Origin: Streptomyces fodineus | GTDB lineage: Bacteria; Actinomycetota; Actinomycetes; Streptomycetales; Streptomycetaceae | Direction: 5' to 3' | DNA length: 64,000 bases | NCBI RefSeq assembly: GCF_001735805.1 | Contig: NZ_CP017248.1 | Coordinates: forward strand, 2,480,001-2,544,000 | Shown here: positions 33,049 through 41,696 of the stretch, one piece after another | Layout of the letters: every line of letters starts with the position of its first letter | How positions within the stretch are numbered: the stretch's first letter is position 1 | Translations under genes and position numbers: made by a program | The notes under the pieces: generated by a model | Seen by the model: the letters and a program-made list of their open reading frames with translations, nothing else | What the model was told of the DNA's origin: nothing | The model's database searches: none

Positions 33049-34304
33049 GTGAGAACGCTGAGACTCAGGCTGTACGGCATCGCGTTCATCGCCGTGCTCG
33101 GGCTGCTGCTGTCACTGGCGGTCGCCGTCTACCAGCAGGCTTTCACATCGGTCGTGCCGGTCACGCTGGAGGCCGGCACCCTCGGCAACCAGCTCGATCC
33201 GCGCGCCGACGTCAAGCTGCGCGGGGTGCTGGTCGGCGAGGTGCGCGAGGTGCACTCCGACGGCACGAAAGCGACCCTCGACATCGCGCTCGACCCGCGA
33301 TACGTCCCGTACATCCCCGCCGACGTGCAGGCCCGCCTGCTGCCCAAGACGCTGTTCGGCGAGAAGTACGTCGACCTCGTCGCTCCCGCCCGCGCCGCGC
33401 ACTCACCGGCCCGGCCCATCCGCGCGGGGGACGTCATCACCCAGGACCGCACCAAGGCCGGCATCGAGGTGCAGCAGCTGATGAACGACCTGCTGCCGCT
33501 GCTGCGGACGGTCCGGCCGGGGGAACTGAACGCCACGCTCTCGGCGTTCGCCACCGCGCTGGAGGGCCGCGGCGACCGGATCGGCGACAACCTCACCCGG
33601 GTCGAGGCCTATCTGCGCCGCCTCAACCCACACCTGCCGTCCATCAAGGAGGACATCTCGCGCTTCGCCGACGTCGCCGAGGTCTACGGCGACGCCGCGC
33701 CCGACCTGATGCGGATCCTGCGCAACACGGTCACCACCAGCCGGACGATCGTCGAGAAGCAGGACGAGCTGGCCGCCGGGCTCCGCTCGACCGCCGCCGT
33801 GGCGAGCACGGCGAACGACTTCCTGTCCGAGAACGGCGGCCGGCTGATCACCCTGGGCCGGGTCTCCCGCCCCACGCTGGAGCTGTTCGCCCGCTACTCC
33901 CCGAGTACCCGTGCCTGTTGCAGGGCCTGGTCCGGCAGGAGAAGGCGTCGGAGGACGCGTTCCGGGGCGGCGAGATGCGGATCACCCTCGAAGCCGTCCG
34001 GCCGCAGGGGGCGTACCGGCCCGGTGAGGAGCCGGTCTACGGCGATCGGTCGGGCCCCGACTGCCGTGGCCTGCCGCATCCGCAGGTGCCGGGTCCCAAA
34101 CCCCATCTCGACGACGGTACGTCGGCCGGAAGTTCCGGCAGTGCGCTCCCTGGAGGTGTCAACGTGTCCGCCACCCGGGCCGAGCAGCGGGCCGTCGGCT
34201 CGCTCGTGGCCCCCGTCATGGGCGTCCCCGCGGACGAGGTGCCGCCCGTTGCGACCCTGCTGTTCGGGCCGCTCGCGCGCGGAACGGCGGTGAGTGTCGC
34301 ATGA
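33049..34304 (+). CDS. MceA-type substrate-binding protein, with a one-base frameshift
   Basis: The first Mce protein. It has an N-terminal membrane anchor (LYGIAFIAVLGLLLSLAVAV), then an MCE/MlaD domain (LDPRADVKLRGVLVGEVREV, about 50-70; LPKTLFGEKYVDL). The long helical part ends LELFARYSP at about residue 283. The reading frame then breaks: adding one C to the CCCC run at 33899-33902 restores EYPCLLQGLVRQEKASEDAF, a typical MceA continuation, through ATLLFGPLARGTAVSVA to the stop at 34304. The restored protein would be about 418 residues. Whether this is a real mutation or a base-calling error cannot be told here. Confidence 0.85.
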
Positions 34305-35341
34305 GCAGGTCAGGAGCCCGGCAGACCGCTGCCCCGCTGGTCAAGTTCAGCCTCTTCGCGCTCGTCACGATCGCGGCGACGGCCCTGCTCGCCGCGACCA
34401 TCGTCAACATCTCCTTCACCCCGAAGCACACCTACCACGCGGTGTTCTCCGACGTGACCGGGCTGGAGACCGGCGACGACATCCGGGTGGCCGGGGTACG
34501 GGTGGGAGAGGTCGAGGGCATCGGGATCAAGGACCGGACCCTGGCCGAGGTCACGTTCTCGGTCACCGCGGACCGGCCGCTGCTGACGTCCACCCACGCG
34601 GTCGTCCGCTACCGCAACCTGGTCGGACAGCGGTACATCGCGCTGACCGAGGGCACCGGTGACGGCTCCGCCCGGCTGCGGCCCGGCGGCACCATCCCGC
34701 TGGCCCGGACCCAGCCGGCGCTGGACCTCAACGCCCTGCTGAACGGCTTCAAACCGCTGTTCGCCGCGCTCAGCCCGGGTGATGTCAACCAGCTCGCCAC
34801 CGAGATCATCCAGACCCTCCAGGGTGAGGGCGGCACGGTGAACAGCCTGCTCGCGCACACGGCCTCGCTCACCACGACCCTCGCCGACCGCGACCGGCTG
34901 ATCGGCTCGGTGATCGACAACCTCAACACCGTCCTGGAGACGCTCGACAAGCGCGGCTTGCGTTTCTCCGGGCTGCTCACACAGCTGCGCCGGGTGATCT
35001 CGGGGCTGTCCGCCGACCGCAAGCCCATCGGGGAGTCCCTGGTGAGCATCGGCGATCTCACGGACGTCACGTCGGGGCTGCTGAAGGACGCGCGTCCACC
35101 GCTGAAGGACGACATCGCCGGCCTCGGCGCGCTGACCGGAACGCTGAACAAGAACGACAACACCGTGGAGGGCGTCCTGCAACGGCTGCCGAACAAGCTC
35201 GACAAGCTGACGGGGACGGCCTCGTACGGCTCCTGGTTCAACTTCTACCTCTGCGACTTCGACGGCCGGATCGTGCTGCCGAAGACGAAGCAGGTGATCA
35301 CCCCGGAGCTGCACGTGGCACGGGCGAGGTGTGGCGGATGA
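34301..35341 (+). CDS. MceB-type protein (MCE family)
   Basis: 346 residues with one membrane anchor (FSLFALVTIAATALLAATIV), an MCE domain YHAVFSDVTGLETGDDIRVA then GVRVGEVEGIGIKD (about 45-80) and VRYRNLVGQRYIALTEG. The helical tail includes NTVLETLDKRGLRFSGLLTQ and ends near the motif GSWFNFYLCDFDGRI, common to several Mce subunits. The start overlaps mceA's stop as ATGA, showing co-translation. Confidence 0.92.
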   Translation: MSRSGARQTAAPLVKFSLFALVTIAATALLAATIVNISFTPKHTYHAVFSDVTGLETGDDIRVAGVRVGEVEGIGIKDRTLAEVTFSVTADRPLLTSTHAVVRYRNLVGQRYIALTEGTGDGSARLRPGGTIPLARTQPALDLNALLNGFKPLFAALSPGDVNQLATEIIQTLQGEGGTVNSLLAHTASLTTTLADRDRLIGSVIDNLNTVLETLDKRGLRFSGLLTQLRRVISGLSADRKPIGESLVSIGDLTDVTSGLLKDARPPLKDDIAGLGALTGTLNKNDNTVEGVLQRLPNKLDKLTGTASYGSWFNFYLCDFDGRIVLPKTKQVITPELHVARARCGG

Positions 35342-36576
35342 GACTGCGTGTCCCCAGGCGGCGGCGTCGCCCCGAGCCTCTGGTGCGGGTACGGGTCCTG
35401 CCGCCCAGGCTGCCGAAGCTCCCCCGACCGCCCCACCGCACGCCGCGCCCCGAACCCCTCGTGAAGGTGCGCGTCCTGCCGCCCAGGCTGCCGAAGCTCC
35501 CCGGGCTGCCCCACCGCACGCCGCGCCCCGAACCCCTCGTGAAGGTGCGCGTCCTGCCGCCGAAGCTGCCCACGATCCGGCTGAGGCGTCCGCGGCTGAG
35601 GCCCTTCCGGGAGCGGAACCCGGTCGTCGTCGGTGCCGTCGGTCTCACCGTCCTCGCGCTGCTCACGGTCGCCGCGTTCAACGCCGACAGCCTGCCGCTG
35701 ATCGGGGGCGGCGACGCGTACAGCGCGGCCTTCTCGGAGGCCGGCGGGCTCAAGCCGGGCGACGAGGTGCGGATCGCCGGGGTCAAGGTCGGCAAGGTCG
35801 AGGACGTCGGCCTGGACGGCGACCACGTCAAGGTCACCTTCAAGGTGAAGGGCCACCCGGCGTTCGGCACCGACACGGGCGCGGCGATCCGGGTGAAGAC
35901 GATCCTCGGCGCGAAGTACCTGGCGCTGTACCCGAAGGGGCCCGGCCAGTTGAAGCCGGGCAGCGAGATCCCGATCGCGCGGACGGTGTCGGCGTACGAC
36001 GTCGTACAGGCCTTCAGCGACCTCACGACCACCACCGAGAAGGTCGACACGGACCGGCTCGCGAAGGCGCTGGACACGATCTCCGTCACCTTCCAGGACT
36101 CGCCCGCCGAGGTGCGGGCGTCGATCAAGGGACTGTCGCGGATCTCCAGGACCGTCGCCTCCCGTGACAAGGCGCTGCGCGGGCTCCTCGACCATGCGAA
36201 CGGCGTCACCAAGGTGCTGGCCGGCCACACGAAGGACTTCTCCGCGCTGGTGAAGGACGGCGACGCGCTGTTCAAGGAGATCGGCGAGCGGCGCGCGGCG
36301 ATCCACGACCTGCTCAAGAGCTCGGCGGCGCTGGGCATCGAGCTGTCCGGCCTGGTCGACGACAACAGCAAGCAGATCGGACCCGCCCTGAACAACCTCA
36401 ACACCTTCCTGCGGATGCTCGAACGCAACCAGTCGAGCCTCGACCGCAGCGTCAAGCTCCTCGCGCCGTACGTGCGGCTCTTCACCAACACCCTGGGCAA
36501 CGGCCGCTGGTTCGACTCCTACGTCCAGAACCTGGTCGCCGCCCCGGTCACACCACGGACGGGAGGCACCCGATGA
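35338..36576 (+). CDS. MceC-type protein with a repeated cytoplasmic tail
   Basis: 412 residues. An unusual N-terminal tail holds 26-residue repeats of PEPLVKVRVLPPRLPKLPGL type (residues 12-37 and 38-63, plus a partial third). A membrane anchor near 98-115 (VVVGAVGLTVLALLTVAAF), an MCE domain (YSAAFSEAGGLKPGDEVRIA, GVKVGKVEDVGLDG, KTILGAKYLALYPKG) and a helical tail ending WFDSYVQNLV follow. MceC proteins usually have only a short N-terminal tail, so the repeats are an addition in this lineage. The start overlaps mceB's stop. Confidence 0.9.
   Translation: MRLRVPRRRRRPEPLVRVRVLPPRLPKLPRPPHRTPRPEPLVKVRVLPPRLPKLPGLPHRTPRPEPLVKVRVLPPKLPTIRLRRPRLRPFRERNPVVVGAVGLTVLALLTVAAFNADSLPLIGGGDAYSAAFSEAGGLKPGDEVRIAGVKVGKVEDVGLDGDHVKVTFKVKGHPAFGTDTGAAIRVKTILGAKYLALYPKGPGQLKPGSEIPIARTVSAYDVVQAFSDLTTTTEKVDTDRLAKALDTISVTFQDSPAEVRASIKGLSRISRTVASRDKALRGLLDHANGVTKVLAGHTKDFSALVKDGDALFKEIGERRAAIHDLLKSSAALGIELSGLVDDNSKQIGPALNNLNTFLRMLERNQSSLDRSVKLLAPYVRLFTNTLGNGRWFDSYVQNLVAAPVTPRTGGTR
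35371..35574 (+). repeat. 78-bp coding tandem repeat in mceC
   Basis: Units start at 35371 and 35449, with a partial third at 35527. Each encodes a 26-residue PEPLVKVRVLPP-type segment rich in Pro, Lys and Arg. The period is a multiple of 3, so the copies keep the frame. The first two differ at only a few residues. Confidence 0.85.
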
Positions 36577-37691
36577 CCCGCAGACTCCTGGCCCTGTGCA
36601 CCGTGCTCGCGGTCCTCGCCGGCCTCGCCGTCGTCCTGTGGCCGGGCCCCGACCCGGTCCGGGTCACGGCGTACTTCCCGCGCACCGTCGGCATCTACCC
36701 CGGCTCCGACGTCCGCGTGCTCGGTGTCCGTATCGGCGAGGTCGAGAAGATCAGGCCGGAGGGCGGCCGGGTACGGGTGGAGCTGGAGTACGACCGGGGC
36801 CGTAGGGTCCCGGCGGACGCGCAGGCCGCCATCGTCAACTCCTCGGTGGTCAGCGACCGTTACGTGCAGCTGCTGCCGGTGTACCGCAAGGGCCCGGTCC
36901 TGCGGGACGGCGACGTCATCCCCGAGTCCCGTACGGCCGTCCCCGTCGAGCTGGACCGGATCTTCGACAGCCTGCACACCACCGCCGAGGCGCTCGGCCC
37001 GAACGGCGCCAACAAGAAGGGCTCGCTGTCCCGGCTGCTCGCCGTGAGCGCGGGCAACCTCCAGGGGCAGGGCGAGAACCTCAACCAGACGGTCCAGGAC
37101 CTCTCCCAGGCGGTCACCACGCTGTCCGGCGGCCGCCGCGACCTGTTCGGGACCGTGCAGAACCTTCAGGTGTTCACGGCCGCGCTGGCTGCGGACGACA
37201 CCAGCGTGCGGTCGTTCAACACCGACCTCGCCGACGTGGCCGGGCAGCTCGCCGGGGAGCGCAAGGATCTCGCGGCCGCGCTGAAGTACCTGGCCGCCGC
37301 GCTCGGTGACGTGTCCGGCTTCGTGAAGGGCAACAAGAAGGCGCTGACCTCGGACGTACGGGGCCTGGCCAAGGTCACCAAGGTGCTCGTCACCCAACGG
37401 GCCGCACTGGAGGAGCTGTTGACCGTCGCGCCCACCGGCCTGTCGAACCTGCAGAACGCCTACAACCCGGCAGCCGGCACCCTCGACACCCGTAACAACG
37501 CACAGACCTCCCAGGACCCCGCGTCCCTGCTCTGCTCGGTCCTGCGGACGACCGGCGACGAGGGCGGGAAGAACCCCGACTGCACGGACCTGAGGAAACT
37601 CTTCGACTCCCTGCCCAAGGTGCCGTCGGCCCCTTCGGGGACGGGCACGGTCGACAAGACCCTCGGCGGAATCCTGGGGGCACCGGCATGA
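36573..37691 (+). CDS. MceD-type protein (MCE family)
   Basis: 372 residues. A short anchor (LALCTVLAVLAGLAVVLWPG) is followed by an MCE domain: VTAYFPRTVGIYPGSDVRVL then GVRIGEVEKIRPEGG, with SSVVSDRYVQLLPVY near 95. Helices follow, with a HTTAEALGPNGANKKGSLSR stretch and the late SNLQNAYNPAAGTLDTRNN motif near 295 that is typical of MceD. The ATG overlaps mceC's stop. Confidence 0.92.
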   Translation: MTRRLLALCTVLAVLAGLAVVLWPGPDPVRVTAYFPRTVGIYPGSDVRVLGVRIGEVEKIRPEGGRVRVELEYDRGRRVPADAQAAIVNSSVVSDRYVQLLPVYRKGPVLRDGDVIPESRTAVPVELDRIFDSLHTTAEALGPNGANKKGSLSRLLAVSAGNLQGQGENLNQTVQDLSQAVTTLSGGRRDLFGTVQNLQVFTAALAADDTSVRSFNTDLADVAGQLAGERKDLAAALKYLAAALGDVSGFVKGNKKALTSDVRGLAKVTKVLVTQRAALEELLTVAPTGLSNLQNAYNPAAGTLDTRNNAQTSQDPASLLCSVLRTTGDEGGKNPDCTDLRKLFDSLPKVPSAPSGTGTVDKTLGGILGAPA

Positions 37692-38977
37692 CCGTGCGGC
37701 GCTTGGGGCGGGTGGCCGCCTGGACGGCGGCCGGCTCGCTGCTGCTGACCGGCTGCGAGTTCAACGGCTGGTACGACGTCCCGCTCCCCGGCGGCGCCGC
37801 CTCGGACGGCCACGCCTACCACGTCACCGTCGAGTTCCGGGACGTACTCGACCTGGTGCCGCAGTCGGCGGTGAAGGTCGACGACGTCACCGTGGGCGCG
37901 GTCGAGAAGGTGGAGCTGGACGGCTGGCACGCGCGGGTGCGGCTCAGGATCGCCGACTCGGTGAAGCTGCCCGGCAACGCGGTCGCCGACCTGAGGCAGA
38001 CCAGCATGCTCGGCGAGAAGTACGTCGCCCTCTCCGCACCGCCCGGCACACGGCCCGTGGGACGCCTCCGCGACGGCGACCGCATCCCGCTGTCCCGCAG
38101 CGGCCGCAACCCGGAGGTCGAGGAGGTGCTGTCGGCCCTGTCCGCGCTGCTCAACGGCGGTGGGGTGGCCCAGCTGAAGACGATCACCGTCGAGCTGGAC
38201 AAGGCCCTGAACGGGCGCGAGGACCGGGTCAGATCCCTGCTGAAGCAGCTCGACACGTTCCTCGGCGGCCTCGACGGCCAGCGGGCGGAGATCGTGCGCG
38301 CGCTCAAGGGCGTCGACCGGCTGGCCGAGCGGCTGAAGAAGGAGAAGAAGACGATCGCCCTGGCCGTCGACACCATGCCGCCCGCCCTGAAGGCACTCGC
38401 CGACCAGCGCAAGGACCTGACGAAGATGCTCACCGCCCTCTCCGGCCTCGGCAAGACCGGCACCAAGGTGGTGAACGCCTCCCACGACGACACCGTCGCC
38501 AACCTCGAGAAGCTCCGGCCCATCCTGCACGAGCTGAACCAGGCAGGCGACGACCTGCCAAACTCCCTTGAGATCCTGACCACTTACCCCTTCCCGCGCA
38601 ACGCCGCGGACGCCGTCAAGGGCGACTACGTCAACCTGAGGATCACCGCCGATCTGGACCTGGCGGGCATCTACGGGAACGTCACCGGCAAGCCGGGCCG
38701 CGGCTCCAAGAAGCCGGGGACTCCGCATCTGCCCGGCATCCCCACCCCCGCCCCGTCGCTCCCGTCGCTCCCGTCCACCCCGTCCCTGCCGTCCACGCCG
38801 TCCGTGCCCTCCCTGCCCTCGACGCCCTCGCAGCCCCCGCGGCCCTCCGACGGCAGCACCCTGCTGTGTCCGCCCGTGTGCACGGCGGCCTACGGCACCG
38901 GGGACGGCTCGCGCCGCCTCCCGCAGGGGGCCGACCTCGGCCTCGCCGAGCTGTTGCTGAAGGGGATACTGCCGTGA
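37688..38977 (+). CDS. MceE-type lipoprotein (LprN-like)
   Basis: 429 residues with a lipoprotein signal ending LLLTGC (about residues 19-24), so it is anchored by lipid rather than a membrane helix. The MCE domain is YHVTVEFRDVLDLVPQSAVK then VDDVTVGAVEKVELDG, with LRQTSMLGEKYVALS. After the helical region there is a Pro/Ser-rich section (LPSLPSTPSLPSTPSVPSLP), then a short Cys pair CPPVCTAAYG. LprN-type MceE is the only lipoprotein subunit in actinobacterial mce operons. Starts overlap as before. Confidence 0.92.
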   Translation: MTVRRLGRVAAWTAAGSLLLTGCEFNGWYDVPLPGGAASDGHAYHVTVEFRDVLDLVPQSAVKVDDVTVGAVEKVELDGWHARVRLRIADSVKLPGNAVADLRQTSMLGEKYVALSAPPGTRPVGRLRDGDRIPLSRSGRNPEVEEVLSALSALLNGGGVAQLKTITVELDKALNGREDRVRSLLKQLDTFLGGLDGQRAEIVRALKGVDRLAERLKKEKKTIALAVDTMPPALKALADQRKDLTKMLTALSGLGKTGTKVVNASHDDTVANLEKLRPILHELNQAGDDLPNSLEILTTYPFPRNAADAVKGDYVNLRITADLDLAGIYGNVTGKPGRGSKKPGTPHLPGIPTPAPSLPSLPSTPSLPSTPSVPSLPSTPSQPPRPSDGSTLLCPPVCTAAYGTGDGSRRLPQGADLGLAELLLKGILP

Positions 38978-40248
38978 TCACACGTACGGTCAGGGCCCAG
39001 CTGCTCGCCTTCGCGACCGTCACCGCCCTCGGGGTGTCGTACGTCGGAGCCCGGTACACGGGCCTGGTGGACGACGTCCTCGGCCGCGGTTACACCGTGC
39101 GCGCCGACTTCGCCGACTCCGGGGGCGTCTTCCCCGGCGCCGAGGTCACCTACCGCGGCGTGCCGGTGGGCCGCGTGGGCGGACTGCGGCCGGCCGGGTC
39201 GGGGGTCTCGGTGGCCCTGAAGATCGATGACGGCGCCCCGAGGATCCCGGACGACACGCTCGCGGTGGTCGCCGACCGTTCGGCGGTGGGCGAGCAGTAC
39301 GTCGACCTCCAGCCGCGGCGGTCGGGCGGGCCGTACCTCATCGACGGCAGCTCGATCCCGCGCAGCCGCACCCGGACCCCGCTGCCGGTCACCGACCTGG
39401 TCCTCGGCCTGGACCGGCTGGTCAACTCGGTCGGCAAGGACGACCTGCGGGTCACCGTGGACGAGCTGGGCAAGGCGTTCTCCGGCACCGGGCCGAACCT
39501 GAGCCGGCTGGTGGACTCCGGCAACGCGCTGGTGGAGTCGGCGTCGCAGTCGCTCCCGCAGACGGTCTCGCTGATCGAGGACTCGCGCAAGGTGCTCAAG
39601 ACACAGGCCGACCAGGGCTCGGCGATCAAGTCGTTCTCCCGCGATCTGGCCGCGCTCACCGCGCAGTTGAAGGCCGGCGACGGGGACCTGCGCCGGCTGA
39701 TCGGCAACACCGCTCCCGCGGCCCGGGAGGTCGACTCCCTGCTGACGTCCACGCGGCCGCACGTGCCGGTCCTGCTCGCCAACCTCATCAGCGGCGGCCA
39801 GATCACCGTGGCCCGGCTGCCCGGCGTCGAGCAGGCCCTGGTGACGCTCCCCGTCACCGTGGCGGGCAGCTACACGGTCATCCCCGGCGACGGCACCACC
39901 CACTTCGGGCTGACCGTGAACGCCGACGACCCGCCCGCCTGCACCCAGGGCTACGGCACCCAGCGGCGCGACCCCGCGGACACCGGCAGCCGCCCGGCGA
40001 ACACCGCCGCGCACTGCACGGCACCGCGCGGCGGCAAGACGTCGGTGCGCGGCGCACAGAACGCGCCGGGCGCGACGAGATCTCCGTACAGCGCCGACCG
40101 GGCCGCGTTCGTGGCCCCGTACGACCCGGAGACCGGCACCGTGACCGGCCCGGACGGAACGCCCGTCGAGATCGGCTCCACGGGCGGCGAACAGACCGTG
40201 TTCGGAAAGGAGTCGTGGCAATGGCTGCTCGTGGGACCGATGGCATGA
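38974..40248 (+). CDS. MceF-type protein (MCE family)
   Basis: 424 residues: membrane anchor QLLAFATVTALGVSYVGARY, MCE domain YTVRADFADSGGVFPGAEVT then YRGVPVGRVGGLRPAGSG and VGEQYVDLQPR, then a helical part and a long C-terminal region ending with an EIGSTGGEQTVFGKESWQWL-type motif, which is usual for MceF. The GTG at 38974 overlaps mceE's stop (GTGA). It is the last of the six Mce subunits. Confidence 0.92.
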   Translation: MITRTVRAQLLAFATVTALGVSYVGARYTGLVDDVLGRGYTVRADFADSGGVFPGAEVTYRGVPVGRVGGLRPAGSGVSVALKIDDGAPRIPDDTLAVVADRSAVGEQYVDLQPRRSGGPYLIDGSSIPRSRTRTPLPVTDLVLGLDRLVNSVGKDDLRVTVDELGKAFSGTGPNLSRLVDSGNALVESASQSLPQTVSLIEDSRKVLKTQADQGSAIKSFSRDLAALTAQLKAGDGDLRRLIGNTAPAAREVDSLLTSTRPHVPVLLANLISGGQITVARLPGVEQALVTLPVTVAGSYTVIPGDGTTHFGLTVNADDPPACTQGYGTQRRDPADTGSRPANTAAHCTAPRGGKTSVRGAQNAPGATRSPYSADRAAFVAPYDPETGTVTGPDGTPVEIGSTGGEQTVFGKESWQWLLVGPMA

Positions 40249-40733
40249 CAGGGGGGCGCGTGCGGCCGCTGTCCGTGGCGTTCGTCGCCGCGGCCGTGGT
40301 GACGGCCGTGCTCTGCGGGTGGCTGGGGCTGAAGCTGGCCGGCCAGCGGGAGGCGGAGCAGCGCCGTCAGGACGTCCTGGCGGCGGCCCGCCAGTCGGCG
40401 CTGAACTTCACCTCGCTCGACTACCGGCACTACGACCGCGACAGCCGCAACGTGCTCAGCGGCGCCACCGGTGACTTCAAGAAGCAGTTCGCCGCGCAGA
40501 CGGCGCAGCTGACGAAGCTCGTCGCCCAGAACAAGTCGGTGTCCGAGGGGCAGGTCCTGGAAGCGGGCATCGTGCGGTCCGACGCGCACGCGGCCCGGGT
40601 GCTGGTCGTGGCCGACAGCAAGGTGACCAACACCGCCGCGCCCGAGGGTCAGCCGCGCACCTACCGGCTCCAGCTCGACCTCGTGCGCGTGGGCGGCCGC
40701 TGGCTGACCTCCGATGTCGCGTTCGTGGGCTGA
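40245..40733 (+). CDS. Mce-associated membrane protein 1
   Basis: 162 residues: one membrane helix (LSVAFVAAAVVTAVLCGWLG), then an NTF2-like domain with ALNFTSLDYRHYDRDSRNVL near 60-79 and VRVGGRWLTSDVAFVG at the end. Mce-associated proteins of this type stabilise the transporter (family knowledge). The ATG at 40245 overlaps mceF's stop. Confidence 0.85.
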   Translation: MTGGRVRPLSVAFVAAAVVTAVLCGWLGLKLAGQREAEQRRQDVLAAARQSALNFTSLDYRHYDRDSRNVLSGATGDFKKQFAAQTAQLTKLVAQNKSVSEGQVLEAGIVRSDAHAARVLVVADSKVTNTAAPEGQPRTYRLQLDLVRVGGRWLTSDVAFVG

Positions 40734-40787
40734 CCCCTCGGTGAGCGGACCCACCAGCGAGCAGACCCAGAGTTGAGGAGAGACACC

Positions 40788-41549
40788 GTGGCGAACCCGA
40801 CCTCCCGTACCCGCGGCACCGGCTCGCCGGGCCGCCGCACCCTGACCGCCGCCGCCCGCGCGGCGGCCAAGCGCGCGGGGCGGCCGGCGCTCCCCGAGCA
40901 CGGCGCCCGTACGGCCGCCGGCCCGGCGAAGGAGCCGCCCTCCGGCCGCACCCTGCTCATCGAGCCCCCGGACGCCGGCTGGGAGGACCCGCCCGAGCCC
41001 GAGCCGGCCGAGGAGACGCCACAGGAGAGCGCGCCCCCGCGCCGGGCCGGGCAGCGCGTGCTCACAGCGGTGCTCGGGGTCGTTGTCGTGGCGGCCCTGG
41101 TCGTGGCCGCCGTACTCGGATGGCAGTACCGGCAGGGCCGGCAGGCGGAGCAGGCCCGCGGCGAGGCCCTCGCGGCCGCACGATCGGCGGCGCCGGTCGT
41201 GCTGTCGTACGACTACCGCCATCTGGACCGGGACTTCGCCCGGGCCCGCGCCCTGCTGACCGGGCACTTCCGCGACCAGTACGGCAAGACCACGAAGACG
41301 GTGGTCTCGCCGACCGCGACGAAGTACCACGGCGTGGTGAAGGCGACCGTGGCCACACCCGCCGACGGCGGCGCTCCCGCGGCCTCGGTCGTGTCGGCCG
41401 GACCGGACAGCGCCGTCGTCCTGCTCTTCGTCAACCAGATCACCGAGAGCACGCAGGTCTCGGGTCCCCGGCTGGACCTGGACCGGGTGCGGATGACGCT
41501 CACCCGCACCTCCGGCGGCTGGAAGGTGAGCGGCGTCGACGCCCTCTGA
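40788..41549 (+). CDS. Mce-associated membrane protein 2
   Basis: 253 residues, a paralogue of the previous gene. A long Ala/Pro/Glu-rich cytoplasmic tail of about 95 residues precedes the helix VLTAVLGVVVVAALVVAAVLG. The NTF2-like domain follows, with VVLSYDYRHLDRDFARARAL and LDRVRMTLTRTSGGWKVSGV. GTG 40788 is chosen because GAGGAGAG precedes it. It closes the mce operon; a strong terminator follows 12 bases later. Confidence 0.85.
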   Translation: MANPTSRTRGTGSPGRRTLTAAARAAAKRAGRPALPEHGARTAAGPAKEPPSGRTLLIEPPDAGWEDPPEPEPAEETPQESAPPRRAGQRVLTAVLGVVVVAALVVAAVLGWQYRQGRQAEQARGEALAAARSAAPVVLSYDYRHLDRDFARARALLTGHFRDQYGKTTKTVVSPTATKYHGVVKATVATPADGGAPAASVVSAGPDSAVVLLFVNQITESTQVSGPRLDLDRVRMTLTRTSGGWKVSGVDAL

Positions 41550-41561
41550 CCAGCTCCGTCA

Positions 41562-41595
41562 GTGCCCTCGCGCGGTACGCGCGGGGGCACTTTTT
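41562..41595 (+). terminator. Rho-independent terminator of the mce operon
   Basis: A stem pairing GTGCCC...CGCGCG with CGCGCG...GGGCAC (41562-41590), with one mismatched base on each side, is followed by TTTTT (41591-41595). It is one of the few in this window with a real T-run. Confidence 0.9.
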
Positions 41596-41606
41596 CGTGG
41601 GCTCTC

Positions 41607-41671
41607 TTGACAGTCCTCCCCACTCCCAGGCAATCTTCCATTAAGCAGAAACGAACTTCCGCTATACGGAA
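41607..41671 (+). promoter_or_regulatory. hyi-glxR promoter with two class II boxes spaced 21 bp
   Basis: A -35 TTGACA (41607-41612) and a -10 CAATCT (41631-41636) are 18 bp apart. Box 1, TTCCATTAAGCAGAA (41636-41650), begins at the end of the -10, and box 2, TTCCGCTATACGGAA (41657-41671), a perfect palindrome, starts 21 bp later. Both cover the likely transcription start. The same layout is seen at gcl. Confidence 0.75.
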
Positions 41672-41696
41672 TTACAGGGAAGGGAGCGCCGCCCCC

